The position numbers and the translations under genes are program-made. Positions 1 through 7,903 of a stretch of DNA of 50,178 nt are shown here, one piece after another. The stretch covers positions 1 to 50,178 of the forward strand of contig NZ_JBNARB010000018.1 of NCBI RefSeq assembly GCF_049723235.1. The letters run 5' to 3'. The DNA comes from Thermovenabulum sp049723235. GTDB lineage: Bacteria > Bacillota > Thermosediminibacteria > Thermosediminibacterales > Thermosediminibacteraceae. The notes beneath the pieces were generated by a model. That model was given only the letters and a program-made list of their open reading frames with translations. It was not told where the DNA came from and did not search any database. Position 1 is the stretch's first letter, and the number at the start of each line of letters is the position of its first letter.

Positions 1-23
1 AAAATAAGAATGGAGGTAGCACA

Positions 24-470
24 ATGAAAATTGCCGTTGCCAGCGACCATGGAGGGTATGAATTAAAGGAAAAAGTGGTGGAATTTTTAAAGGAAAAAGG
101 GTATGACTTCCAGGATTTTGGGACATTCTCAAAGGAATCGGTGGATTACCCCGATATGGCTTTAATAGTGGCGGAAAAAGTAGCAAAGGGAGAATTCGAA
201 AGGGGTATACTCATTTGTGGAACGGGAATAGGTATATCCATAGCAGCGAATAAGGTGAAAGGTATCCGGGCTGCCCTGTGCAATGATGTATACTCGGCCC
301 GCATGTCCCGCCTGCACAATGATGCAAATATTCTGGCTATGGGAGGGCGGGTAATTGGACCGGGACTTGCCCTTTTGATTGTGGAAGAATGGTTAAAAAC
401 TCCCTTCGAGGGAGGAAGGCATAAAGTAAGAGTTGATAAAATTACAAAATACGAACAGGGACAAAATTAA
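24..470 (+). CDS. rpiB: Ribose-5-phosphate isomerase B
   Basis: Interconverts ribose 5-phosphate and ribulose 5-phosphate in the cytoplasmic pentose phosphate pathway. The 148-residue length is normal for the RpiB/LacAB family. The N-terminal VASDHGG segment, the ICGTGIGISIAANK segment with the family's catalytic cysteine, and the SRLHNDANILAMGGR segment are typical. A GGAGGT ribosome-binding site sits at 12-17, six bases before the ATG. It is the first gene of a run (rpiB, glyA, upp, dCMP deaminase, wecA, wecB) that in many Clostridia leads into the ATP synthase operon. The promoter must lie upstream of the window. Confidence 0.95.
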   Translation: MKIAVASDHGGYELKEKVVEFLKEKGYDFQDFGTFSKESVDYPDMALIVAEKVAKGEFERGILICGTGIGISIAANKVKGIRAALCNDVYSARMSRLHNDANILAMGGRVIGPGLALLIVEEWLKTPFEGGRHKVRVDKITKYEQGQN

Positions 471-489
471 AAAAAAAAGAGGTGATTTT

Positions 490-1731
490 ATGGATATTTT
501 AAGAGTGGTGGATCCCGAGATAGCTGAAGCTATAGACAAGGAACTTTTAAGGCAGCAATACAAACTGGAAATGATAGCCTCGGAAAATTTTACGAGTAAA
601 GCAGTAATGGAGGCCCAGGGGACAATCCTTACAAACAAATATGCGGAGGGGTATCCGGGCAAAAGGTATTACGGAGGATGCGAGTATGTGGATATAGTTG
701 AGGAATTAGCAAGGCAGAGGGCGGCAAAACTTTTCGGGGCCGAACACGTAAATGTACAGCCCCATTCCGGTTCTCAGGCAAATATGGCTGTATATTTTGC
801 TTTTTTAACACCCGGAGACACGGTAATGGGAATGAACCTGGCTCATGGAGGACATCTAACCCATGGCAGTCCCGTCAATATCTCGGGAAAGTATTTTAAT
901 TTTGTACCTTACGGGGTTTCAAAAGAGACGGGGTATATAGATTACGATGAGGTGGAAAGGCTGGCCTTGGAGCATAAACCCAAGATGATAGTGGCGGGGG
1001 CAAGCGCTTATCCCAGGATTATAGATTTCGTCAGGATGTCCGAAATTGCAAAAAAAGTAGGAGCTTATTTAATGGTGGATATGGCTCACATAGCCGGGTT
1101 GGTTGCAGCGGGACTTCATCCAAGCCCCGTGCCCGTTTCCGATTTTGTAACAACTACTACCCACAAAACCCTTCGGGGTCCCAGGGGTGGTATGATTCTT
1201 TGCAAAAAAGAGTACGCTCAGGCTATTGATAAAGCAATATTCCCCGGGATTCAGGGCGGGCCGCTGATGCACGTTATTGCAGCAAAAGCGGTTTGTTTAA
1301 AAGAAGCCTTATCGGAAGAATTCAGGTTCTATCAGGAACAGGTGGTTAAAAATGCAAAAGCTCTGGCGAAATGCCTTTTGGACAAAGGTTATCAGCTGGT
1401 TTCCGGAGGTACGGATAACCATTTGATCCTGGTAGATTTGAGGAATAAAAACCTGACGGGGCTGGAAGCAGAAAAATATTTGGATGAGGTGGGAATTACT
1501 GTAAATAAGAATGCCATACCCTATGACCCGCAAAAGCCCAATGTCACCAGCGGTATAAGGATAGGAACTCCTGCACTTACTTCAAGAGGAATGAAAGAAA
1601 AAGAGATGGAAGAGATTGCAGAACTCATTGATATAGCCCTTACTGCTAAGGGAGATGAAATAAAGGTGGCGAAAGTAAGAAAAGCGGTAAAGGTACTTTG
1701 CGAAAGGTATCCTCTATATAAAAAAGATTAA
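490..1731 (+). CDS. glyA: Serine hydroxymethyltransferase
   Basis: PLP enzyme that converts serine and tetrahydrofolate to glycine and 5,10-methylene-tetrahydrofolate, feeding one-carbon and thymidylate synthesis. I start it at the ATG at 490 (413 residues), preceded by AGAGGTGAT at 478-486. The longer frame from 433 would overlap rpiB and has no ribosome-binding site. Visible family signatures are KLEMIASENF near the N-terminus, HSGSQANMAVY, the active-site lysine in TTTTHKTLRGPRGG, and NKNAIPYD near the C-terminus. The gene follows rpiB by 19 bases and precedes upp, so cotranscription is likely. Confidence 0.97.
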   Translation: MDILRVVDPEIAEAIDKELLRQQYKLEMIASENFTSKAVMEAQGTILTNKYAEGYPGKRYYGGCEYVDIVEELARQRAAKLFGAEHVNVQPHSGSQANMAVYFAFLTPGDTVMGMNLAHGGHLTHGSPVNISGKYFNFVPYGVSKETGYIDYDEVERLALEHKPKMIVAGASAYPRIIDFVRMSEIAKKVGAYLMVDMAHIAGLVAAGLHPSPVPVSDFVTTTTHKTLRGPRGGMILCKKEYAQAIDKAIFPGIQGGPLMHVIAAKAVCLKEALSEEFRFYQEQVVKNAKALAKCLLDKGYQLVSGGTDNHLILVDLRNKNLTGLEAEKYLDEVGITVNKNAIPYDPQKPNVTSGIRIGTPALTSRGMKEKEMEEIAELIDIALTAKGDEIKVAKVRKAVKVLCERYPLYKKD

Positions 1732-1760
1732 ATTTATTTTAGAAACGGAGGTATATTATA

Positions 1761-2390
1761 GTGAAAAAAGTATTTGTTTTTGACCATCCCCTTATCCAGC
1801 ATAAATTGGCCCTGATAAGGGATGAAAACACGGGGGCAAAGGAGTTCAGGGAACTGGTGGAGGAGCTGGCTATGTTGATGGCTTATGAAGTTACCCGGGA
1901 TTTGCCCTTGGAAGAAGTAGAAATAAAGACCCCCATTGGCCCCTGCAAGGCCAGGATGATATCCGGGAAAAAAATCGGTATTGTGCCTATTTTGAGAGCA
2001 GGACTTGGAATGGTAAACGGGCTTTTAAAACTGATTCCGGCAGCAAAAGTCGGGCATATAGGACTTTACAGGGATCCTGATACCTTGAAGCCGGTGGAGT
2101 ATTATTGCAAGCTTCCTCAGGATGTTCATGAAAGGGATTTAATAATACTTGATCCGATGCTGGCGACAGGCGGGTCCGCTACTATGGCGGTGGACTATTT
2201 GAAAGAGAGAGGAGCCAGCAGCATAAAATTGATGTGTCTGATAGCTGCTCCCGAAGGGATTGAAGCTGTCCATTCAAAACACCCGGACGTAGATATTTAT
2301 ACCGCTGCTGTAGATGAGAGATTGAACGACCATGGCTACATAGTGCCGGGTTTGGGAGATGCGGGAGATAGGCTTTTTGGCACAAAGTAA
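1761..2390 (+). CDS. upp: Uracil phosphoribosyltransferase
   Basis: Salvages uracil with PRPP to give UMP. The protein has 209 residues, the family norm. The PRPP-binding loop ILDPMLATGGSA and the uracil-binding C-terminal GLGDAGDRLFGTK are present, as are PILRAGLGMV and KTPIGPCKARM. The start is GTG, supported by GGAGG at 1747-1751. It lies 29 bases after glyA. The dCMP deaminase gene begins 15 bases after its stop, giving a small pyrimidine-salvage pair inside the operon. Confidence 0.97.
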   Translation: MKKVFVFDHPLIQHKLALIRDENTGAKEFRELVEELAMLMAYEVTRDLPLEEVEIKTPIGPCKARMISGKKIGIVPILRAGLGMVNGLLKLIPAAKVGHIGLYRDPDTLKPVEYYCKLPQDVHERDLIILDPMLATGGSATMAVDYLKERGASSIKLMCLIAAPEGIEAVHSKHPDVDIYTAAVDERLNDHGYIVPGLGDAGDRLFGTK

Positions 2391-2405
2391 AAAGAAGGTT
2401 TTAGC

Positions 2406-2852
2406 ATGAGGCCATCCTGGGATAATTATTTTATGGAAATTGCGACGGTAGTATCCACAAGGTCCACCTGTTTGAGGAGAAGGGTTGGAGCGGTCCTGGT
2501 AAAGGACAAACACATAGTGGCTACCGGTTACAACGGCGCTCCCTCGGGATTAGCCCACTGTGAAGAGATAGGGTGTTTGAGGGAAAAATTAGGGGTACCG
2601 TCAGGGGAACGCCATGAGCTCTGCAGGGGATTACACGCGGAGCAAAATGCGATAATTCAGGCTGCTGCCCTGGGAAGCAGTATAAAAGGGGCGACTCTTT
2701 ACGTGACCACAAGGCCCTGTATTTTATGTGCAAAAATGTTAATTAATGCAGGAGTTAAAAGAATAGTATTTAAAGGAGAATATCCGGACGAGTTTGCCGT
2801 AAACCTTCTAAAAGAGGCTGGAATCCTTCTTTTGCAGTATAATGAAAATTGA
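2406..2852 (+). CDS. comEB: dCMP deaminase (ComEB family)
   Basis: Zinc enzyme that deaminates dCMP to dUMP for dTMP synthesis. The 148-residue protein has the cytidine/deoxycytidylate deaminase zinc signature: HAEQNAI supplies the histidine ligand and proton-shuttling glutamate, and PCILCAKML supplies the two cysteine ligands. A further Cys/His-rich stretch (HCEEIGC, HELCRG) matches the second zinc site seen in many dCMP deaminases. The ATG follows AAGAAGG at 2392-2398. The neighbouring upp supports a pyrimidine role. The B. subtilis name comEB is used by homology only; no competence operon is adjacent. Confidence 0.9.
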   Translation: MRPSWDNYFMEIATVVSTRSTCLRRRVGAVLVKDKHIVATGYNGAPSGLAHCEEIGCLREKLGVPSGERHELCRGLHAEQNAIIQAAALGSSIKGATLYVTTRPCILCAKMLINAGVKRIVFKGEYPDEFAVNLLKEAGILLLQYNEN

Positions 2853-2877
2853 CAAATCGGGGGGCCTGGACTAAAAT
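2849..2877 (+). promoter_or_regulatory. Sigma-A-type promoter upstream of wecA/wecB
   Basis: TTGACA at 2849-2854 and TAAAAT at 2872-2877 are separated by exactly 17 bases. The -35 box overlaps the stop codon of the dCMP deaminase gene. This would let the two cell-wall genes be transcribed apart from the upstream salvage genes. Prediction from sequence only. Confidence 0.6.
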
Positions 2878-2909
2878 AAAAGAGATAAAGACGAAAAGGA
2901 GCGATTTTC

Positions 2910-3941
2910 GTGCCTAAGTATTTGTACGCCTTTTTCATGGCAGCAGCCCTCTCGTATATTTTTACACCTTTTGCCATGAAACTGGCATGGAAATTGGGGG
3001 CTATAGATGTCCCAAAGGACACAAGAAGGGTTCATAAAAAGCCCATACCCAGATTGGGCGGTCTTGCTATTTTTGCGGGATTTACTCTTGCGGCATTTTT
3101 GACCTTACCGCTGAAAAATCCTTCGGTAATGGGAATACTTATTGGTTCATCGGTAATTGTAGCGGTAGGTATCTTAGACGATATTTACTGTCTTTCACCC
3201 AAGGTAAAATTGCTTTTACAAATAGTTGCTGCTTTAATACCCGTGGCTTTTGGCATAAGGGTAGAATGGGTGACAAATCCTTTCGGCGGTATGCTATATA
3301 TAGGGAAGTACAGCATAATCATTACGCTTTTCTGGATAGTTGGTATTACCAATACCCTGAATTTTATTGATGGCCTGGATGGGCTGGCAGCCGGTATATC
3401 TGCAATTGCTTCTATCACCATGTTATTGGTCAATTTGAACTTAAAACAGGGAAATCCGGTAATTTTTACTGCTCTTCTGGCAGGAGCATGTATCGGCTTT
3501 TTGCCCTTCAATTTTAACCCGGCAAAAATTTTTATGGGCGATACCGGAGCAATGTTTCTGGGATTTGTCCTTTCATCGGTAGCCGTAGATGCAGCGGTAA
3601 AAAGCGCTACTGTGGTAGCGTTAATCGTCCCCATGCTCGCTTTGGGGCTTCCCATTTTCGATACGGCTTTTGCCATTGTGAGGAGATTTATGAACGGCAA
3701 ACCCATTATGCAGGCGGACAGGGGACATATCCATCATCGCTTAATTGATAACGGGCTTTCCCAGAAGCAGGCGGTTATATTCCTTTATGCCATGAGTTTG
3801 GTCCTCGGCCTTTGTGCCGTGTTGATGGTAAAAATAGGAATGAAGGAAGCTTTACTTGCTTTAACAATAGGATTGTTTACCTTCTCCTATACCGGGAAGA
3901 TGCTGTTGAATTCCCAGAGCAAAAAATCCGAGGGTATGTAA
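2910..3941 (+). CDS. Undecaprenyl-phosphate N-acetylhexosamine-1-phosphate transferase (WecA/TagO type)
   Basis: Polytopic membrane enzyme of the MraY/WecA family that moves a sugar 1-phosphate, normally GlcNAc-1-P, onto undecaprenyl phosphate to start teichoic acid or surface-polymer synthesis. The 343-residue hydrophobic protein has about ten membrane segments. Family cytoplasmic motifs are visible: VGILDDIYCLSPKVK, NTLNFIDGLDGLA, GDTGAMFLGF and the C-terminal RGHIHHRL that marks the WecA/TagO side of the family against MraY. The start is GTG after AAAGGAG at 2894-2900. The adjacent wecB fits one wall-polymer pathway. Confidence 0.88.
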   Translation: MPKYLYAFFMAAALSYIFTPFAMKLAWKLGAIDVPKDTRRVHKKPIPRLGGLAIFAGFTLAAFLTLPLKNPSVMGILIGSSVIVAVGILDDIYCLSPKVKLLLQIVAALIPVAFGIRVEWVTNPFGGMLYIGKYSIIITLFWIVGITNTLNFIDGLDGLAAGISAIASITMLLVNLNLKQGNPVIFTALLAGACIGFLPFNFNPAKIFMGDTGAMFLGFVLSSVAVDAAVKSATVVALIVPMLALGLPIFDTAFAIVRRFMNGKPIMQADRGHIHHRLIDNGLSQKQAVIFLYAMSLVLGLCAVLMVKIGMKEALLALTIGLFTFSYTGKMLLNSQSKKSEGM

Positions 3942-3954
3942 AGGGGAATGAAAA

Positions 3955-5109
3955 TTGGATAAGATAAAGGTAATATCGGTTTTCGGAACAAGACCTGAAG
4001 CTATTAAAATGGCCCCTCTTGTGAAGGAACTGGAGAAATCCGAATTCTTTGAGAGCAGGGTTGCAGTAACAGCTCAACACCGGGAGATGCTCGACCAGGT
4101 GTTGAGCCTTTTTGATGTAAAGCCCGATTACGATCTGGATATAATGAAGCACAGGCAAAGCCTTTCGGAGATCACCTGCAATGCTCTGAAAGGCTTAGAG
4201 GAAATTTTTATAAAGGAAAAGCCCGATTTGGTCCTGGTTCACGGAGACACTACCACCACCTTTGCAGGGGCACTGGCAGCTTTTTACTCTCAAATCAAAG
4301 TGGCCCATGTGGAAGCGGGTTTGAGAACTCACAACAAATGGCTTCCCTTTCCGGAGGAGATGAATAGAAAACTTACCGGTGCAATAGCCGATCTTCATTT
4401 TGCTCCAACAAAAACCGCAAAAGAGAACCTTTTAAGGGAAGGGGTTAAAGAGGAAAGTATATTCGTGACGGGGAATACCGTTATAGATGCTTTAAAAACC
4501 ACCGTGCGAGAGGATTACATTTTCAGGAATGATGTTTTAAACAAAATTGATTACAAACGAAAAAGGGTAATCCTGGTTACAGCCCACAGGCGCGAGAACT
4601 GGGGAGTACCCTTGGAGCAAATTTGCCTTGGACTTAAACACCTGTCGGCGGAAAAGGATGTATGCATCGTTTACCCGGTACATTTAAATCCTGCAGTCTG
4701 GGATACCGTTCACCGGGTGCTGCAGGGTCTGGAAAACGTCATTTTGCTTGAGCCCCTTGATACCGACGAACTTCACAACCTCATGGCTAAATCCTTCTTT
4801 GTGCTGACCGATTCGGGTGGTTTGCAAGAAGAAGCCCCCTCCTTGGGAAAGCCGGTGCTGGTTTTAAGGAATGAAACCGAAAGACCGGAGGCTGTAAAAG
4901 CCGGTACGGTTAAGGTTATAGGAACGAGCTGTGAAAATATTTTAAAACACGCCCGGATTTTACTTTATGATCAAAAAGAATACATGAAAATGGCCAGTGC
5001 GGTGAACCCTTACGGGGACGGCTTTGCATCCAAAAGGATTGTAGAAAGCATCCTTTACCATTTTGGTATTAGAAGCAAAAGACCCGAGGAATTTGAACCT
5101 GAGGGATAA
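3955..5109 (+). CDS. wecB: UDP-N-acetylglucosamine 2-epimerase (non-hydrolysing)
   Basis: Interconverts UDP-GlcNAc and UDP-ManNAc in the cytoplasm, supplying ManNAc for teichoic-acid linkage units or surface polysaccharide. The 384-residue protein shows FGTRPEAIKMAPL, VHGDTTTTFAGALAAF, HVEAGLRTHNKW, ILVTAHRRENWG and TDSGGLQEEAPSLGKPVL, all characteristic of the family. The start is TTG after AAGGGGAATG, 13 bases past the end of the WecA/TagO-type gene. A terminator hairpin follows at 5136. Confidence 0.95.
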   Translation: MDKIKVISVFGTRPEAIKMAPLVKELEKSEFFESRVAVTAQHREMLDQVLSLFDVKPDYDLDIMKHRQSLSEITCNALKGLEEIFIKEKPDLVLVHGDTTTTFAGALAAFYSQIKVAHVEAGLRTHNKWLPFPEEMNRKLTGAIADLHFAPTKTAKENLLREGVKEESIFVTGNTVIDALKTTVREDYIFRNDVLNKIDYKRKRVILVTAHRRENWGVPLEQICLGLKHLSAEKDVCIVYPVHLNPAVWDTVHRVLQGLENVILLEPLDTDELHNLMAKSFFVLTDSGGLQEEAPSLGKPVLVLRNETERPEAVKAGTVKVIGTSCENILKHARILLYDQKEYMKMASAVNPYGDGFASKRIVESILYHFGIRSKRPEEFEPEG

Positions 5110-5135
5110 AGTTACCCGTTACCATAAGATATTGA

Positions 5136-5177
5136 GAAGGAATATATTATATTTAAGGTATATTCCTTCTTTTTTTT
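5136..5177 (+). terminator. Intrinsic terminator after wecB
   Basis: An 11-base perfect stem (5136-5146 with 5159-5169) has a 12-base loop and is followed by a run of eight T. It closes the rpiB-wecB transcription unit before sigI. Confidence 0.8.
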
Positions 5178-5237
5178 AAAGCTTTCGTTATTAAAAAATT
5201 CTTCTTTTTTCTAGGAATATTTTACGAATTAATAATC

Positions 5238-5246
5238 TGGTATAAT
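5238..5246 (+). promoter_or_regulatory. Extended -10 promoter for sigI-rsgI
   Basis: TGGTATAAT at 5238-5246 is a consensus extended -10 element. No good -35 box stands 16-18 bases upstream, which is usual for this class. I looked for the SigI-type promoter (C-rich -35, CGAA-like -10) and could not make a convincing match. Confidence 0.5.
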
Positions 5247-5298
5247 TAATTTATAAATTTTATTTTTATTGATTTAATTCGTCTTTTGGGAGGAAAAA

Positions 5299-6018
5299 AT
5301 GGAATTTAACTCAATTAACGAAAGGGTTAAGAGCATAAAAAATGAAAAAGAGAGATTGAATGAATTTATTGAAGAATACAAACCTTTTATTGCATCCTGT
5401 GTAGAAAGCATTACGGGGAGAAAAGTAGAGTATGGGTGCGATGATGAATTGAGCATTGCCTTGATGGCATTTAATGAGGCTATAGTTAAGTACGATATTG
5501 ATAAAGGAAATTTTCTTTCCTTTGCAAGAGGAGTTATAAAAAACAGGTTGATAGACTATTACCGGAAGGAACGAAGGGAAAAGTCAAAGATATTGTATTT
5601 GTCAAAGGATGAGGAGGAAGAGGACGAAGAAGCTTTTGATAAAATGAGCTCGGCTCGTTCCCTGGAGATATATGAGGAGAAAGAAATTTCTTATCTAAGA
5701 AGGCTGGAGATCGAAGCTTTCAAAAAAGAATTAGAGGATTTTGGTATTAATTTATTCGATGTAGCAAAGAGCTCGCCCAAGATAAAGGCTACGAAAAAAG
5801 AGTGCAGCAGGATAATCCACTTCATTCTTGAAAACAAGGATTTGCTGGAAGTAATTATAAAAAAGAAATATCTTCCTGTAGAAAAAATCGCTTCGGGGAT
5901 GAAAATACATAGAAAAAAAATAGAGAGGTGTCGAAATTATATAATAGCAGGGGTTTTGATATTGAAAGGAGATTATAATTATCTGAGAGAATACATTGAC
6001 TGGAGGTTTGAAGATTGA
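5299..6018 (+). CDS. sigI: RNA polymerase sigma factor SigI
   Basis: Sigma-70-family alternative sigma factor, linked in Bacillus to heat stress and in cellulolytic clostridia to polysaccharide sensing. The 239-residue protein has region-2-like sequence (SIALMAFNEAIVKYDIDKG, FLSFARGVIKNRLIDYYRK, about residues 50-95) and the SigI-type C-terminal domain with EKIASGMKIHRKKIERCRNY, a likely helix-turn-helix. The middle (about 105-125) is unusually acidic. The ATG follows GGGAGG at 5288-5293. Its stop overlaps the start of rsgI by four bases, so the pair is translationally coupled. That coupling is the strongest support for the assignment. Confidence 0.9.
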   Translation: MEFNSINERVKSIKNEKERLNEFIEEYKPFIASCVESITGRKVEYGCDDELSIALMAFNEAIVKYDIDKGNFLSFARGVIKNRLIDYYRKERREKSKILYLSKDEEEEDEEAFDKMSSARSLEIYEEKEISYLRRLEIEAFKKELEDFGINLFDVAKSSPKIKATKKECSRIIHFILENKDLLEVIIKKKYLPVEKIASGMKIHRKKIERCRNYIIAGVLILKGDYNYLREYIDWRFED

Positions 6019-7127
6019 AAGGTATAATCCTCGAAATAAAAGGGAATAGTGCGGTAGTTTTATGTAAGGATGGGGATTTTAAGGTAATAAAATTAAAAAA
6101 CGGGTGCATTTACAATGTGGGCGAAGAGGTGGAGGTTGAAAACATCGGTGTAAGCCGTTTTTTGAAAAATTACGCCCTATCTGCAGCGGTTTTTTTGGCA
6201 ATTTGCCTTATTGCGGTTTCCTTATATTACGCCGTAATGACACCGGCCTTTTACGTTTCAATAGATATTAATCCCAGTTTGGAATTCGGAGTAAACAGAT
6301 TGGGCAGGGTGGTGGATGTAAAATTTTACAATGATGACAGTGCCCGGCTTGTAGAAGACAAAAATATATTTAAAAACAAGCCTTTAGAGGATGCGGTCAG
6401 GATATTTATAGACAGGGCAAAGATGGGAAAATACTTGGATGGAGAAAACCCGGCAGTGATGTTTACCATTTCCCGGAGGGATAGAGGAAAAAATACTGAA
6501 AAGATTAAAGAAGCATTAAAAAATGCCGTAAAAGAGGCGGCAAACAAAGAGATCAGGGCGAGTGAAGGTAGTGTTAAAATGTTGGTGCAGTCTTCGCCCC
6601 TTACGATGGCACAGGATACCTCAAAGGATACGAAGGACGTGGAAATTATTATTGAAGAAGTTTCCATTAAAAAGCATGACGATGCAAGAAAAATGGGCAT
6701 TTCACCGGGAAAACTTTATATTTACGAAAAGATTAAGGAAAAAAATCCCGGGATAACCTTAGAAGAAGTGAAAAATAAGCCTATAAAGAATCTCTTAAAG
6801 GAGATAAAGAATGAGAATAAAGAAATTCTGGGGGGAGAGAAGTCCCAGAAAAAGGGTGATGAAAAGGATATAGAGAAAGATAAGAATGAAAACGTGGATG
6901 AAAAAGAGAATACCGAAGGAAAGAATAACGGAGGGGCAAAAAAAGTTTTAGAAATGAACACTTCGGGGCAGGAAAAAGAAATCCCCATTGATAAGAAAGA
7001 TGATATAAAAGAAAATTTGATTAGGAAAATTAATTTAAAGGAAAGATTTAATAATAAAATCGATGAAAATTTAATTGAAGAAAAAAATAAAAAAGGGTTT
7101 TTGAAAAATATTTTTGAAAAAAGATAA
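6015..7127 (+). CDS. rsgI: Anti-sigma-I factor RsgI-like membrane protein
   Basis: Single-pass membrane anti-sigma factor expected to hold SigI inactive. Residues 1-50 form the small cytoplasmic RsgI N-terminal domain, and residues about 52-74 are a membrane helix. The conserved extracellular domain starts at about 80 with SIDINPSLEFGVNRLGRV. The Asn86-Pro87 bond in this motif corresponds to the site reported to self-cleave in clostridial RsgI. From about residue 235 the protein is a very Lys/Glu/Asn-rich low-complexity tail with no recognisable carbohydrate-binding or enzyme domain. The start is TTG, overlapping the sigI stop. Confidence 0.85.
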   Translation: MKGIILEIKGNSAVVLCKDGDFKVIKLKNGCIYNVGEEVEVENIGVSRFLKNYALSAAVFLAICLIAVSLYYAVMTPAFYVSIDINPSLEFGVNRLGRVVDVKFYNDDSARLVEDKNIFKNKPLEDAVRIFIDRAKMGKYLDGENPAVMFTISRRDRGKNTEKIKEALKNAVKEAANKEIRASEGSVKMLVQSSPLTMAQDTSKDTKDVEIIIEEVSIKKHDDARKMGISPGKLYIYEKIKEKNPGITLEEVKNKPIKNLLKEIKNENKEILGGEKSQKKGDEKDIEKDKNENVDEKENTEGKNNGGAKKVLEMNTSGQEKEIPIDKKDDIKENLIRKINLKERFNNKIDENLIEEKNKKGFLKNIFEKR

Positions 7128-7294
7128 AGGGCAGTAAATTATAATGGAAATTAAATTATGATTGATATAGAAAATTTTTTTAATAAACTTAGTGCAACTT
7201 ATCACTATCACAAAATATGTAATTTAACCGGGTAAATTGATAAATTAAACTGGAAAGTTAAAATAAAATAAAATTTTTTAAGATAAAATGCGGT

Positions 7295-7323
7295 TTGAAT
7301 TTTTTTTTTAATTATTGTATAAT
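7295..7323 (+). promoter_or_regulatory. Sigma-A-type promoter of the atpI/V-ATPase operon
   Basis: TTGAAT at 7295-7300 and TATAAT at 7318-7323 are spaced by 17 bases. The expected transcript start, about 7330, coincides with the atpI ATG at 7331, so the first gene may be read from a leaderless mRNA. The rest of the 7128-7294 gap is AT-rich and shows no other feature. Confidence 0.65.
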
Positions 7324-7330
7324 TACGCAT

Positions 7331-7552
7331 ATGAAAGAACCAAAATCCCTGCAGAAAATATTTCAAATATTACAAATTGGGTTTAATTTTGCATTGCCGA
7401 TAGGCGCTGGTGCATATTTTGGAGCTTTTTTGGATAGAAAATTAAAAACCGAGATATTATTTTTATTAATAGGCACGGTTCTCGGAATTATTTCCGGGAT
7501 AGCCAGTGCTTATCGAATACTGTCAGAAGAATTCAGGAAAAAGCCCAAATAA
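7331..7552 (+). CDS. atpI: AtpI-like small membrane protein
   Basis: A 73-residue protein with two membrane helices: about 12-34, containing the GFNFALPIGAGAYFGAFLD segment, and about 39-60. It matches the AtpI/putative F0F1-ATPase-subunit family, which normally opens F-type ATP synthase operons and has been tied to c-ring assembly or Mg2+ handling. Here it precedes a V-type operon. No Shine-Dalgarno sequence precedes the ATG, and the promoter -10 box ends seven bases before it. The in-frame TTG at 7295 would lie inside the promoter, so I reject that longer start. Confidence 0.75.
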   Translation: MKEPKSLQKIFQILQIGFNFALPIGAGAYFGAFLDRKLKTEILFLLIGTVLGIISGIASAYRILSEEFRKKPK

Positions 7553-7579
7553 CCTATGATATAAAGGAGGTGTTGATTA

Positions 7580-7903
7580 TTGAAGGAGTACCTGGATGAT
7601 ATAAAGGAGACCGAGCAGAAGGCAAAATACATTATAGAGGAAGCAGAGAAGGAAGCTAAAGCTCGAATAAATAAGGCGAATGAGGAAGCGGAAGAATTTT
7701 TACTGAAGGTTAGAAAGGAAGCTGAGGAGAAGGGAGCTTTACTTTTGGAGGAGGCTCGCGGGGAAGCTAAAAAAGAGGTTGAAAGGATTAAAAGGATGTA
7801 TGATGAGAAAATTCGTGAAATTTTAAACAATACCAGACCCAGGATAGAAAAAGCCTCCGAATTAATTCTGGAAAAGGTAGTGAATTTCTATGGCAATAGT
7901 TAA
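7580..7903 (+). CDS. V-type ATPase subunit G/H (peripheral stalk)
   Basis: A 107-residue, almost wholly charged helical protein with Ala/Glu/Lys heptads from about residue 10 to 80, a long coiled coil. This is the expected form of the V/A-ATPase stalk subunit (NtpF/AhaH/G) that pairs with subunit E as a stator. The start is TTG with an excellent AAAGGAGGTG site at 7564-7573. Its end overlaps the start of the subunit I gene by 14 bases. The operon position, first of the V-ATPase genes, matches ntpF in Enterococcus hirae. Confidence 0.85.
   Translation: MKEYLDDIKETEQKAKYIIEEAEKEAKARINKANEEAEEFLLKVRKEAEEKGALLLEEARGEAKKEVERIKRMYDEKIREILNNTRPRIEKASELILEKVVNFYGNS

Noticed and set aside
3185..3706. 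Long open frame on the minus strand inside the wecA/tagO-type gene
   Set aside because: It lies antisense to a well-supported membrane enzyme, has no ribosome-binding site and its composition mirrors the sense codons. The same holds for other antisense frames, for example 41882-42499 and 44810-45205.
5178..5298. Search for an autoregulatory SigI promoter ahead of sigI
   Set aside because: No C-rich -35 followed at proper spacing by a CGAA-type -10 was found. The extended -10 element is the better call.
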